A stretch of 64,000 nt of DNA. Origin: Actinoplanes xinjiangensis (GTDB lineage Bacteria; Actinomycetota; Actinomycetes; Mycobacteriales; Micromonosporaceae). The stretch spans positions 86,094 through 150,093 of the forward strand of contig NZ_QGGR01000024.1 of NCBI RefSeq assembly GCF_003148685.1. The letters are read 5' to 3'. Below are positions 1 to 8,570 of the stretch, one piece after another. Every line of letters starts with the position of its first letter. The first letter of the stretch is position 1. Below the pieces are notes generated by a model. It was not told where the DNA came from. It worked only from the letters and a program-made list of their open reading frames with translations, and made no database searches. The position numbers were made by a program, and so were the translations under genes.

Positions 1-491
1 AGTTCCGGCGCGACGAAGTACAGCACCGGACCGGGCCACCGCACCGCGGTACGCAACAGGCCACACGCCTCGGCAAGTGAGCCCGGAACCACCACGGTCA
101 AGCCGGGTGTCTGCATGAACAGCCCGTACGTGCACTGCTCGTTCTGCGGGCCGAGCTGCTGTCGGCCACGCGTGGCCGCGGTCACCACCATCGGCACCCG
201 GTAGCCGCCGCCGCTCTGGTAATGCATCCGGCCGGCGTGGTTGACCAGTTGGTCCATGGTGAGCAGGCCGAACGAGGCCCGGTTCAGGTCGACGATCGGC
301 CGCAGCCCACTCATCGCGGCGCCTACGCCCATGCCGACCATGGCCTGTTCCGAGATGGCGCAGATCCGCACCCGGTCGGCTCCGAAGCGTCCGCGCAGCG
401 CGGCGGGGCTGTTGGTGGCGAGGAAAACCAGGGTGGGGTCCCGGTCGAACTCCTCCTGCACCACGACATCGAGCAGTCCGACCTCGTTCAT
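1..491 (-). CDS. 2-oxoacid dehydrogenase E1 beta subunit (partial, runs off the window edge)
   Basis: Only the first ~163 residues are present. The reading begins at an ATG whose first bases overlap the TGA of the alpha-subunit gene (ATGA), so the two are translationally coupled. The visible part matches the pyrimidine-binding transketolase-like fold of E1 beta subunits of pyruvate, acetoin or branched-chain dehydrogenases: an early acidic helix (VVVQEEF), a SEQAMVGMGVGAAMSGLRP stretch that normally lines the ThDP pyrimidine pocket, and the NHAGRMHYQSGG segment. With the alpha subunit it would form an alpha2beta2 ThDP enzyme that decarboxylates a 2-oxoacid. No E2 or E3 gene is visible, so whether this is a full dehydrogenase or a C2/acyl-transfer enzyme of secondary metabolism cannot be decided here. 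Confidence 0.9.
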   Translation of the reverse strand, partial: MNEVGLLDVVVQEEFDRDPTLVFLATNSPAALRGRFGADRVRICAISEQAMVGMGVGAAMSGLRPIVDLNRASFGLLTMDQLVNHAGRMHYQSGGGYRVPMVVTAATRGRQQLGPQNEQCTYGLFMQTPGLTVVVPGSLAEACGLLRTAVRWPGPVLYFVAPE

Positions 492-1483
492 GCCGCACCC
501 GCCAGTACGTGCGTGTGGACCTCGGCGGCGGCCGGCCAGGGCGCCGATCGGGCCGCCTGAACGGCCTGCTCCACTCGTGCACGGGCCTCGGCCCGAAGCG
601 GTTCGGCGCTGAGGTGAATGTCGAGTTCGGCGGCGCGGGTCAGTGCCACGGTGAGTGGGTCGCGTTGCAGCCACGCGGCCAGCTCGTCCGGGGGCCGCAC
701 CTCCGGCGACGGCCGTTCGAACTGCAGGTGGAACTTGGTGAGGTAGGTGCGGGCCTCGATGAACGTCGGTCCCTCACCGGCCCGGGCCGCGGCGACCGCA
801 CTCCGGGCCGCGGCCGCGACCGCCAGCACGTCGTTGCCGTCGACCGCCACCGCGCGAACGCGATGGGCCTCAGCGATGCGCAGCACCGATACCTCGGGGT
901 AGATGTCCTCGGTGCGGTTGCCGGCCTGGTAGCCGTTGTGCTCACAGACCAGGACCAGCGGCAGGCGCTGCACCGAGGCGAGGTTGAGCGTCTCGTGCAC
1001 CACGCCGCTGCCCAGGGCCCCGTCACCGAAGAACGCCACGGCCACCGAGCTGTCCCCACGGACCTGGGCGGTCATCGCGGCCCCGGCGGCGACCGGGATG
1101 CCGGCACCGACAATGCCGCTGGACATCAGCAGGTTACGCCGCGGATCGCCGATCAATGCGGCGGCCTTTCCTCCGCAGACACCGTTGGCCCGGCCGAACA
1201 GTTCGGCGGTGAGTCCGTTGAGGTCGACGCCACGCGCCAGCGCGTGCCCGTGCCCGCGGTAGTGACTGACCACGGAGTCGCCGTCGCCCAGGGCTGCGCA
1301 GACCCCCACCGCGATGGCTTCCTGCCCGATGTACGGGTGCACCGGGCCCACCACCTCACCGGCTTTGCGCAGCTCGAGCAGGCGGTCCTCGAACTCGCGG
1401 ATCAGTGCCATGCCGGCGAACAGGGACGCCAGGTCGGCCGGCGGCGCGGCGGTCTCCTCAAGGGTGGCTGGTATCGACGTCAT
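488..1483 (-). CDS. 2-oxoacid dehydrogenase E1 alpha subunit
   Basis: A 331-residue E1 alpha (dehydrogenase_E1 family) subunit. The ThDP/Mg signature FFGDGALGSG lies at about residues 151-160, followed by the expected Asn-containing EHNGYQ segment near 181. The phosphorylation-loop-like SHYRGHGHALARG region is at 73-85 and YIGQEA at 51-56. The start was chosen at 1483 because a GAGGAG ribosome site sits just upstream; longer readings overlap the upstream methyltransferase. Twenty bases separate it from the methyltransferase stop and it overlaps the beta gene by 4 bp, so it is part of one leftward operon. The substrate is unknown. E1 alpha/beta pairs occur in central metabolism, acetoin breakdown and in antibiotic pathways that build two-carbon units; the neighbours favour the last, but only by inference. 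Confidence 0.92.
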   Translation of the reverse strand: MTSIPATLEETAAPPADLASLFAGMALIREFEDRLLELRKAGEVVGPVHPYIGQEAIAVGVCAALGDGDSVVSHYRGHGHALARGVDLNGLTAELFGRANGVCGGKAAALIGDPRRNLLMSSGIVGAGIPVAAGAAMTAQVRGDSSVAVAFFGDGALGSGVVHETLNLASVQRLPLVLVCEHNGYQAGNRTEDIYPEVSVLRIAEAHRVRAVAVDGNDVLAVAAAARSAVAAARAGEGPTFIEARTYLTKFHLQFERPSPEVRPPDELAAWLQRDPLTVALTRAAELDIHLSAEPLRAEARARVEQAVQAARSAPWPAAAEVHTHVLAGAA

Positions 1484-1503
1484 GGCTCTCTCCTCACAAG
1501 GGC

Positions 1504-2073
1504 TCACTGGTGGCAGCGGGTGGCGATGGTGATGCCGGTTCCAGCCCGCAGCTGGACCGAGGCCAGGCGTGGATCCTCGGCCAGGGTCTGCTCGACGCGC
1601 CGTACCGTGGCTCGGTGCTCCGGATCCGGATAGCGGGCCGGGTCCATGTCGTCCACGACGAGGACGCCGCCAGGTGCGAGCACGGAGATGGTGCGGTCCA
1701 GGCCGGTCCATTTGCCGGCGACCGCGTCGGCGAAGATGAGATTGAACCGGCCCAGCTCCGGCAACAGCGGCTCGGCGTCGCCAGCCACGATCTCGACGTA
1801 CGGCGGCCATCCGGCTTCGCGGACGGCGGCGACCAGTTCGGTGTCGATCTCGACCGTGACGACAGTGGCGTCGGTACGGCCGGTCAGGCCGCTGACGAGC
1901 CAGGCCGTACCCACCCCGGCTCCGGTGCCGAGCTCCAGAATCCGCGCATGCGGCGGGGTGGCTGCAGCCAGCGCCGCCAGCAGCGGGCCGGTCGGGTCTT
2001 CGCAGGAGGCCGGGAATGCCAGTCGCCCGGCACGCCGGATCGACTCGGTCACCCGCTCGGGAACGGCTCTCAT
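1504..2073 (-). CDS. class I SAM-dependent O-methyltransferase-like protein
   Basis: A 189-residue Rossmann methyltransferase resembling the small catechol/caffeoyl-CoA O-methyltransferase group. Motif I is ELGTGAGVGT (residues 47-56), the acidic loop binding the SAM ribose is VVTVEID (~73-79), a GDAEPLLPEL segment follows, and LIFADAVAG with DDMDP supply the Asp residues that bind the divalent metal in this group. The start ATG at 2073 overlaps the stop of the flavoprotein gene by 4 bp. It probably methylates a hydroxyl (catechol-like) group on a pathway intermediate. The substrate cannot be told from sequence. Confidence 0.85.
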   Translation of the reverse strand: MRAVPERVTESIRRAGRLAFPASCEDPTGPLLAALAAATPPHARILELGTGAGVGTAWLVSGLTGRTDATVVTVEIDTELVAAVREAGWPPYVEIVAGDAEPLLPELGRFNLIFADAVAGKWTGLDRTISVLAPGGVLVVDDMDPARYPDPEHRATVRRVEQTLAEDPRLASVQLRAGTGITIATRCHQ

Positions 2074-2954
2074 CGGATACTCCCCAGACTGATCGGTGCG
2101 GTGTGGGATAGGGGCAGGGCGACTTCGGCGGCCAGCCGCGGCAGCAGCGCTGCCCCGGCGGGGGCGGGTAGCTCCAGGACGATGTGACGGGCGCCCGCCC
2201 TGATCAGGCGTTCGGTCCAGAGGCGGGTGGCGCCTAGGTCGGCCGCGACGACCGGCACCTGGACCGAGATAGTCACGTCAGCGATGTCCCGCCCGGCCGC
2301 TGTGCATCGCTCGGCGAGCACCGCGATGCCGCGGCGCAGGGCGGCCGGCTGGCTCGTCCCGGCGTTCCACACGTCGGCGTGCCGGGCCACCACGGCCAGT
2401 GCGCGCCGTCCGGTCGCGCCCAGCACGAACGTCGGCTGTCGTGGAGGACGCGGGTTCAGCCGTGCTCCGGCGAGCCGGTAGTGGACGCCGTCGAACCACA
2501 CCTCATCCTCGGTGCAGAGCCGCCGCACGACGGTGCAGGCTTCGTCCCAGCGGGCCAACCGCACGCCGGGCGACGGCAGGTCGATTCCCATCCGTTGATG
2601 TTCCGCCTCGTGCCACGCGGCGCCGAAGCCGAAGTCCACGCGGCCACCGGAGATGTGGTCGACCGTGGCGAGCATGCTGGCCAGCACCGCGGGATGGCGG
2701 TGCGTGTTGCCGGTTACCAGGACACCGACTCGCAGCCGCCGGGTGTGGGTGGCAAGTGCGGCCAGCGTTGTCCACGCTTCCAGACACGGGCCGGCGGGAT
2801 CGGCGTTGACGGGCTGGAAGTGGTCGTAGAGCCAGGCGTGTTCCCAGATCGGCTCGGCGTCCCCGGCCGCCCAGAGACGCACGAGTTCGTCGAACGAGGT
2901 TGACTGCTGTGGTGTCTTGAACCCGAAACTGACTCCCGGACTCGCCTCGCTCAC
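2070..2954 (-). CDS. LLM-class (luciferase-like) flavin/F420-dependent oxidoreductase
   Basis: A bacterial-luciferase-family TIM-barrel protein of about 294 residues. The N-terminus SFGFKTPQQSTSFDELVRLW followed by WEHAWLYDHF is typical of the family, as are the TRRLRVGVLVTGNTHRHPAVLA strand-helix and the GRVDFGFGAAWHEAEH block that contacts the flavin or F420. The GTG at 2954 (VSEASPG) was preferred over an upstream ATG at 3017 because a GGGAGC site precedes it and the conserved fold starts just after. It is the first gene of the leftward operon and likely oxidises or hydroxylates the pathway intermediate. In actinobacteria many members use F420, but the cofactor is not provable here. Confidence 0.85.
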   Translation of the reverse strand: MSEASPGVSFGFKTPQQSTSFDELVRLWAAGDAEPIWEHAWLYDHFQPVNADPAGPCLEAWTTLAALATHTRRLRVGVLVTGNTHRHPAVLASMLATVDHISGGRVDFGFGAAWHEAEHQRMGIDLPSPGVRLARWDEACTVVRRLCTEDEVWFDGVHYRLAGARLNPRPPRQPTFVLGATGRRALAVVARHADVWNAGTSQPAALRRGIAVLAERCTAAGRDIADVTISVQVPVVAADLGATRLWTERLIRAGARHIVLELPAPAGAALLPRLAAEVALPLSHTAPISLGSIR

Positions 2955-3176
2955 GACTGCTCCCGCGGATTCGACTGGCGATTCTATGCCGCTAATGGCG
3001 GCTGACCGTATCGGCATGGGCCGTTATGGCAGGCGCCAGTTAATCCCACAGCCGGATCGACGTCAACCACTCGTCCCATCCCTCGGAAACAATTGACGAC
3101 AATGTTCGGTTGACTTTCCGTGTGCCCGTGCAACACCATCGGAACGACACCGACCGCCAATGCAAGAAGGTTCAGC
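2955..3176. promoter_or_regulatory. divergent promoter region between flavoprotein operon and DUF1116 gene
   Basis: This 222-bp spacer separates the leftward four-gene operon from the rightward DUF1116 gene and must hold promoters for both. The rightward gene has an AAGAAGG ribosome site at 3164-3170. The spacer is visibly less GC-rich than its surroundings around 3040-3120. No convincing paired -35/-10 boxes or palindromic operator were identified. Confidence 0.5.
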
Positions 3177-4421
3177 ATGCACATTTCCAACGAGACGTAT
3201 GGCGTCGAGCACTGGGACGCAGCGCAGGTTTCTTTCACCAGGATCGAGCGTGCCGCGACGGTCTGCCCGGATCTCGGCCCACGTACCTTCCTCCATGCCG
3301 GACCGCCGATCGAAGCGGGTGAACTGCCAGGTCCAACGCGTAGTGCCCTCATCGGGGCGCTGCTGTTGGAGAGGCAGGCCGACACCCCTTCGGAAGCGGC
3401 GCGCCTCCTCGACAAGGAGGCGCTCACGCTGATGCCGGGGCATGACTTTAATGCGGTCGGGCCGATGACCGGCATCATTTCAGCATCCACGCCGGTGGTC
3501 GTCGCCACGGATTCCGCAGGACGTACGGCTTTCAGCCCGTTGAGTGAGGGTGCGGGCCGCTGTCTGAGGTTCGGATCCCATGACGAACGTACAATTCAGC
3601 GCATCCGGTGGATCCTCGCCGAAGCTTTACCGGTCATCAATTCAGCATTCCAGGGAACGTCGCTGAACATCAGCCGGATAATCCGCTCCGCACTGGAGCA
3701 TGGCGATGAATGTCACAGTCGGTCCGTTGCTGCAACCAATCAATTCCTTATCCAATTCCTTGCCGGGGCCGTACGGAACGGCGTCGAGTCGGACCGGCTG
3801 ACCCGCGTCTTCCGGTGGATGAACATGGACGCCCAATTCTTCGGCACCTTCACCATGGCGGCGGCCAGGATTCTTGCCGACTCGGTGCACGGAGTCCCCG
3901 GAAGCCCGGTCGTCACCGCCATCGCCGCCAACGGCTGCCGGGTCGGTATCCGGGTCAGCGGCCTGGGTGACCGCTGGTTTACGGCAGACGCCCCCGTCGG
4001 ACACACCGTCCTGTTCTCCGGCTTCGACCCCGGCGACGTCCTGCCGATCATGGGGGACTCGTGTGTGACCGAGGTCGTCGGCCTGGGCGCGCTGTCCCTG
4101 CCCGCCAGCCCGGTCGTCGCCGCCCACCTCGGGCTGGACATCGACGACGTACGCCAGCGCGAGCGCGACATGGAACGGATCACCGTGACCCGCAGCGGCC
4201 GGTACCGGCTGCCGATGGCCGGATTCCCCGGCATTCCACAGGGCATCGATGTGCGCCGGGTCATCGATGCCAGCATCGTGCCGATGATCAATACCGGACT
4301 GGTGCACCGGGATCCGGCGATCGGCCAGATCGGCGCGGGCCTGGCCCCGATCCCGCTGTCCGTCTTCCAGGCGGCCGCCGCGGCCCTGGTAGAGGCGACG
4401 CGCTCACAGCCCGCACGCTGA
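3177..4421 (+). CDS. DUF1116 (AllG/YlbE-type) protein
   Basis: A 414-residue protein with the conserved landmarks of DUF1116, the family of E. coli YlbE, renamed AllG, one of three proteins needed for oxamate carbamoyltransferase activity in allantoin breakdown. Visible blocks are MPGHDFNAVGPMTGIISAS (residues ~86-104), an EGAGRCLRFG segment, GDECHSR (~176-182), the Gly-rich GIRVSGLGDRWFTA (~257-270), GDSCVTEVVGLGA and, near the end, INTGLVHRDPAIGQIGAG. The start at 3177 follows AAGAAGG. The usual partners FdrA/AllF and AllH (DUF2877) are absent from the window; its neighbours are instead an E1 alpha/beta pair, a methyltransferase, a flavoprotein and an exporter. A carbamoyl- or acyl-phosphate-type reaction is a guess from the family only. 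Confidence 0.85.
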   Translation: MHISNETYGVEHWDAAQVSFTRIERAATVCPDLGPRTFLHAGPPIEAGELPGPTRSALIGALLLERQADTPSEAARLLDKEALTLMPGHDFNAVGPMTGIISASTPVVVATDSAGRTAFSPLSEGAGRCLRFGSHDERTIQRIRWILAEALPVINSAFQGTSLNISRIIRSALEHGDECHSRSVAATNQFLIQFLAGAVRNGVESDRLTRVFRWMNMDAQFFGTFTMAAARILADSVHGVPGSPVVTAIAANGCRVGIRVSGLGDRWFTADAPVGHTVLFSGFDPGDVLPIMGDSCVTEVVGLGALSLPASPVVAAHLGLDIDDVRQRERDMERITVTRSGRYRLPMAGFPGIPQGIDVRRVIDASIVPMINTGLVHRDPAIGQIGAGLAPIPLSVFQAAAAALVEATRSQPAR

Positions 4422-4464
4422 GCCGGAATCGGTGAGCGCCCGGCGCTGGCGGGCCCGTGCGGCC

Positions 4465-6141
4465 TCACGGCTCCAGCTCCCGGGCGCACATCGCCGCGAA
4501 TACGCCGCCCTGGCGTAGCAACTGCTGAGGGTCGCCGTCCTCCACGAGCCGCCCGCCGTCAAGCAACAGCACCCGATCGGCGTAGCGCAACGTCGACAGC
4601 CGGTGTGCCACGAAGACCACCGGCCCCGCAGCGCCGAGGTCCCGGATGACCTTCATGGCCCTCTCCTCGGTCAGCGAGTCGAGCGCGGAGGTGGGCTCGT
4701 CGAACAGCGCCATCAGCGGCCGCTGCGACTGGCAGGCCCGTAGCAGGCACAGCCGCTGGCGCTCACCACCCGACAACGCCGCGCGGGGCAGGGCGCCGCC
4801 CGGCGCTTGGGCCGCGCGCTGCAGTACCGGATCGAGGCCGAGTTCGGCGGCCAGCCGATCGGTCCGATCCTCGTCCGGCTCGGCGCGGTGGCCGTAGTAC
4901 AAGTTCTCCCGTAGTGAGCCGGTGAAGAAGTAGGGGAACTGCGGCATGTAGGTGACCCGCCGGCGCCACTGCTCCCGGTCGACCTCCTCCAACGTAAGCG
5001 ATCCGTCGACGACGATCGTGCCCTGATCCGGGCGGATGAGCCCGGACAGGACGTCCAACAGAGTGCTCTTGCCCCCGCCGCTAGCCCCCACCACCGCCAC
5101 GACCTGCCCGCGGTGCAAGGTGAGCGCCGGCACGTCAAGCACCGCGGGCCGTCCGGGATGGTCGACGCGGATTTGGCGCAAATCGATGACATCGACCAGG
5201 TCCGGCGCCGGTGTGGTGCCGGTGGGCTCCGGTTCGGCACTGAACACCGCGGAGATCCGCTGGCGCCGCTCTCGGGCCTCACCGCGCTGCCGGTGCCAAG
5301 CGTTCCAGTCGACGACCGCCTTCGAGACACGCGACGTGTAGCCGTACGCCATCACGAAGGCGCCGACACCGATCTCGCCGTGCACCACCAGCAGCCCTCC
5401 ACCGATCAGCAACGCGATCCGGCCGGTCGCCTCGAGGGATCCGATGCGGGCAGCGTTGCGGGCATCGACCGATGCCTTGGCCACGTCGGCGGCGAGCACC
5501 ACGTCGTGTGCCATGCGCTCACATTCGCGTAGTTCCCAGCGGCGTGCGCCGCTGGAACGGGTCAGCGGCAGAATGTCGAGCCGCTCCCGGAAGTACTCGT
5601 GCATCCGGTCGGCGCCGTCCACGACATCGACCGAGGCGCGGTCGTCAGTACGGGTGGCGAGACGCAGGTTGATCGCGAACGGAATCATCGTCGCCGCCAG
5701 AACCAGCGGCAGCAGCGGATGTTGTGCCAGTAGGATCACCGCCACCACCGACACGGCAAGCAGGCCACGCACCGCCTCGAACAGCACCCGATGGTTCGCG
5801 ACGAGAAATTTCACGTCGCTGGTCGCCCGGCTGAGCACCGCTCCGGTACGGGCCTCGGCGAACCACGGGACCGGCAGGCTCATCAGGTGTGCAAGAAGTC
5901 GCCGGCGCAACGCGGCCCCGCTGTCCTCGGCGGCCAGCCCTTGCGCCAGTTCCCAGCGCCAGAACATCAGGCCGTCCAGGAACGGCAGCACGACCAGCGC
6001 TGCCGCGCCCAGTAAGAAAGCCCGGCTGTCGCCATCCACCAGCGCGCCCACCACCAGACCCGCAACGAGCGGCACCGCGAGCGCGACGGCCTCCTGCGCG
6101 GCGAGGACCGGCAGCACACTGTTCCACCGTCGATCGATCAT
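4465..6141 (-). CDS. ABC exporter half-transporter, fused membrane and ATPase domains (subunit 2)
   Basis: A 558-residue type IV (ABCB-like) exporter half. About 300 residues of membrane domain, beginning with hydrophobic segments AVALAVPLVAGLVVGAL and AFLLGAAALVVLPFL, are followed by a nucleotide-binding domain with Walker A GASGGGKST, signature LSGGERQRL, Walker B ending LFDEPTSALDS and H-loop VAHRLSTL. Its ATG at 6141 overlaps the stop of the partner gene at 6138, so the two halves are translated as a pair and probably form a heterodimer. It converges on the DUF1116 gene. It likely exports the product of the adjacent pathway, or gives resistance to it; this is inferred from position. Confidence 0.92.
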   Translation of the reverse strand: MIDRRWNSVLPVLAAQEAVALAVPLVAGLVVGALVDGDSRAFLLGAAALVVLPFLDGLMFWRWELAQGLAAEDSGAALRRRLLAHLMSLPVPWFAEARTGAVLSRATSDVKFLVANHRVLFEAVRGLLAVSVVAVILLAQHPLLPLVLAATMIPFAINLRLATRTDDRASVDVVDGADRMHEYFRERLDILPLTRSSGARRWELRECERMAHDVVLAADVAKASVDARNAARIGSLEATGRIALLIGGGLLVVHGEIGVGAFVMAYGYTSRVSKAVVDWNAWHRQRGEARERRQRISAVFSAEPEPTGTTPAPDLVDVIDLRQIRVDHPGRPAVLDVPALTLHRGQVVAVVGASGGGKSTLLDVLSGLIRPDQGTIVVDGSLTLEEVDREQWRRRVTYMPQFPYFFTGSLRENLYYGHRAEPDEDRTDRLAAELGLDPVLQRAAQAPGGALPRAALSGGERQRLCLLRACQSQRPLMALFDEPTSALDSLTEERAMKVIRDLGAAGPVVFVAHRLSTLRYADRVLLLDGGRLVEDGDPQQLLRQGGVFAAMCARELEP

Positions 6142-7910
6142 GAGGTATGCCGTTCCGGGGCGAGCGAGAACTGACTGCGGTGCAGCCGGGCATAGGTACC
6201 GGACGCCGCGAGTAGCTCGTCGTGCCGGCCCTGTTCCGCCACCCGGCCGTTCTCCACCACGAGGATCCGGTCACAGTGGCGCAAGGTGATCAGCCGGTGA
6301 GCGATCACCATGACGGTCCGGCCGGCGGCAAGCCGGTCCTGCGCCTCCCGGACCCGGCGTTCGGAGTCGCTGTCCAGCGCGCTGGTCGTCTCGTCGAGGA
6401 CCAGAATCCGGGGGTCGCGCAGGTAGGCGCGAGCGATCGACAAGCGCTGCCGCTCACCGCCGGACAGCTTGACGCCGCGTTCGCCGATGACGGTGTCGAG
6501 CTGCTCCGGCAGGCCGCGCACGAACGCGATCAGGTCGGCCTGACCGAGAACCTCCCAGAGCCGTTCGTCACGGGGCACCGGCACGCCGTACGTCAGGTTG
6601 TCCCGTACCGTCCCGTTGAGCAGGAAGATCTCCTGGGTGATGTAGGAAATCTGCTGGCGCAGGTCGTCGATGTCCCAGTCGTGCAGCGGCCGGCCGTCGA
6701 CCAGTACCACGCCCGTGTCCGGCTGGATCAGCCCGATGAGCAGATTCGCGATGGTGGACTTCCCGGCCCCGCTGAGCCCTACGACGCCCAGCCGGCTGCC
6801 CGGCTCCAGAACCAGGTCAACGTCGTACAGTACGGCCTGCCCGTCCATGTTCACCGAGACCTGTCGCAGCTCGACCTCGCCGCGCAGGGCCTCTGAACGG
6901 GCCGGCAGGTGCGCCGTGGACAGATGGGCCGCGTCGCGCAGTGAGCGCAGGTCGGCCAGCCGGGCCAGATGGATACCGTGCTCGTGCCGGTGCGCGGCCA
7001 TCCGGGAGGCATGCCAGATGACCTGGCGAAAGAAGGGAAACAGCGCCACCACCGTCAGCAGGTCGCCGATCGACGCGTCACCACGCATGACGTGCCGACC
7101 CAGGTACAGATACACCAGCCCTTCGGGGACCAGGAACATGACGTGGTTCAGGAACCCACCAACGCCGAGGGCCCGTAGATGACGCCGGACGGCACCGAGG
7201 TACGCATCCTGGGCACGGTCCAGTTTCGCGAGTTCGATGTCGGTGGCGGCGTGATTCTTGACCGTACGTACGCCCTCCACCGCCTCGCGGATGACTCCGC
7301 CGATCGCCGGGTAGAGGGCGGTTTGCCCGTTCCAGTGCTGTCCGAGCCGGAACATCAGACGGCGGCGGACCACGATGTATGGCAGGTACACCACACCGCA
7401 GATGACCGGAATCAGCGGATCGATCCTCACCACCACCAGCAGGCCGATCATGGCGGCGACGACGTTGAAGGCAAAATCGCTGAGTAGCAGGCGCATCGCC
7501 TCCCGGATGGCGGTGATGCCGTCGGTAAGGCGATGGTAGATCTCGTCCAAGCCTAGCTTCGTCATCGCCGGGATGTCCTTATGCTGCAGCAGCGCGAACG
7601 TCTCCAGGCGCAAGCGAGCGACCCCGGCAGCGATCGCAACCTCGATGTTGCGCGTCGATTCCGTCCGGGCCAGCGCGGAGATCACCATCAGCCCGCCCAT
7701 GGCCAGGGCCGCCCCCAGCATGGCGTCGACCCGTCCCTGTCGCGCCTCGTTGACGAAGCGCCCGAGAAGGACCGCCGCCGCCACACCGCAGAGCGACGCG
7801 GTCGTCAGCAGCACTGCCCACACGGCCAGGTGACGCCGGGACCCACTCAGGAGAGCCCATTCAGCATCGGCGATCTCGCGCCAGCTCGCCGCGGCGGTGT
7901 TACCGGTCAT
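6138..7910 (-). CDS. ABC exporter half-transporter, fused membrane and ATPase domains (subunit 1)
   Basis: The 590-residue partner of the downstream half-transporter. The N-terminal membrane domain contains helices such as LAVWAVLLTTASLCGVAAAVLLG and a long cytoplasmic helix with DEIYHRLTDGITAIREAM. The ATPase domain has Walker A GLSGAGKST, signature LSGGERQRLSIARA, Walker B ILVLDETTSALDSD and H-loop IAHRLITL. Both halves keep the catalytic Glu after the Walker B Asp, so neither ATP site is obviously degenerate. It is the first gene of a two-gene leftward operon; the 660-bp spacer upstream, with a palindromic site at 8161-8189, is the likely control region. Confidence 0.92.
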   Translation of the reverse strand: MTGNTAAASWREIADAEWALLSGSRRHLAVWAVLLTTASLCGVAAAVLLGRFVNEARQGRVDAMLGAALAMGGLMVISALARTESTRNIEVAIAAGVARLRLETFALLQHKDIPAMTKLGLDEIYHRLTDGITAIREAMRLLLSDFAFNVVAAMIGLLVVVRIDPLIPVICGVVYLPYIVVRRRLMFRLGQHWNGQTALYPAIGGVIREAVEGVRTVKNHAATDIELAKLDRAQDAYLGAVRRHLRALGVGGFLNHVMFLVPEGLVYLYLGRHVMRGDASIGDLLTVVALFPFFRQVIWHASRMAAHRHEHGIHLARLADLRSLRDAAHLSTAHLPARSEALRGEVELRQVSVNMDGQAVLYDVDLVLEPGSRLGVVGLSGAGKSTIANLLIGLIQPDTGVVLVDGRPLHDWDIDDLRQQISYITQEIFLLNGTVRDNLTYGVPVPRDERLWEVLGQADLIAFVRGLPEQLDTVIGERGVKLSGGERQRLSIARAYLRDPRILVLDETTSALDSDSERRVREAQDRLAAGRTVMVIAHRLITLRHCDRILVVENGRVAEQGRHDELLAASGTYARLHRSQFSLAPERHTS

Positions 7911-8570
7911 TGCCCGCGGGAAGGCCGGTGAACGTGGTCATTCCGAGTGAACTCCCTGCTCGGTCGAATCGGGAAGGGCCGGCATGGGTGGTTTTCCACC
8001 ACGAATTGATGGCCGTGCCGCAGTGCTGCAAGAACGCGCCCCAGGATGCCCGGTGGGGCCACTGAGCTGGTGTCGAGCCGTGTTCCGGTAGGAACCCCTG
8101 GCTTCACGTGCCCGATCCGGGCAGATCGATGCTGCACGATCAATGTCAGCCAAGTCAATGCTTTGCAGCGCTGCAACAGCGCTGCAAAGGGCGCTACGCC
8201 GACGCGCCGCTCCGGCTCCGCGCGATCTTTTTCCAGGTCAGACCGCTGGGCAGGTTTTGTCGAGCTGAAACCTGTGAATTTGAGTCCAGACCCTCCACGC
8301 TGCACCTTGGTATGGTGCTTTGTGGTCAGTCGCTCTTCCGTTTGTTGTTGAGCTCGCGCCCTCCGCCGTCTACAGGTGTTCGTCGCTGCCGCACTGCCTT
8401 CAGGTGAGCAGTGGTGCCGCGGAACGGTGCGCGACACGCCGCTGCTGATTGATAAAGACCCTGCGTGACGCCAGTCATGGCGTCATGTCAGCGCTCGCCT
8501 GAAGCCCGCTGATGTCCTCGATGTGAGGAACAAATCATCCACGTCAATCGATGGCTACCCGCTCCCAGTC
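7911..8570. other. non-coding spacer upstream of the ABC exporter operon
   Basis: This 660-bp stretch has no convincing gene: open readings across it are arginine/serine-rich, overlap each other on both strands and lack ribosome sites. It carries the exporter promoter region and the palindromic site at 8161-8189. Local base composition (8200-8560) is lower in GC than the flanking genes. Confidence 0.5.
8161..8189. promoter_or_regulatory. double palindromic operator-like site upstream of ABC exporter
   Basis: Two 13-base arms (CTTTGCAGCGCTG and its exact reverse complement) are separated by three bases. Within it, TTGCAGCGCTGCAA (8163-8176) is itself a perfect 14-bp palindrome with the AGCGCT core typical of LacI-family operators, and a second, overlapping half-palindrome follows at 8177-8189. 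It lies ~250 bp upstream of the exporter start at 7910. It could bind a dimer or a pair of dimers; the regulator is not identifiable in the window. Confidence 0.5.

Noticed and set aside
7907..8437. Leftward 176-residue open reading upstream of the ABC exporter
   Set aside because: Overlaps the exporter start, is Arg/Ser-rich, lacks a ribosome site and covers the palindromic control region.
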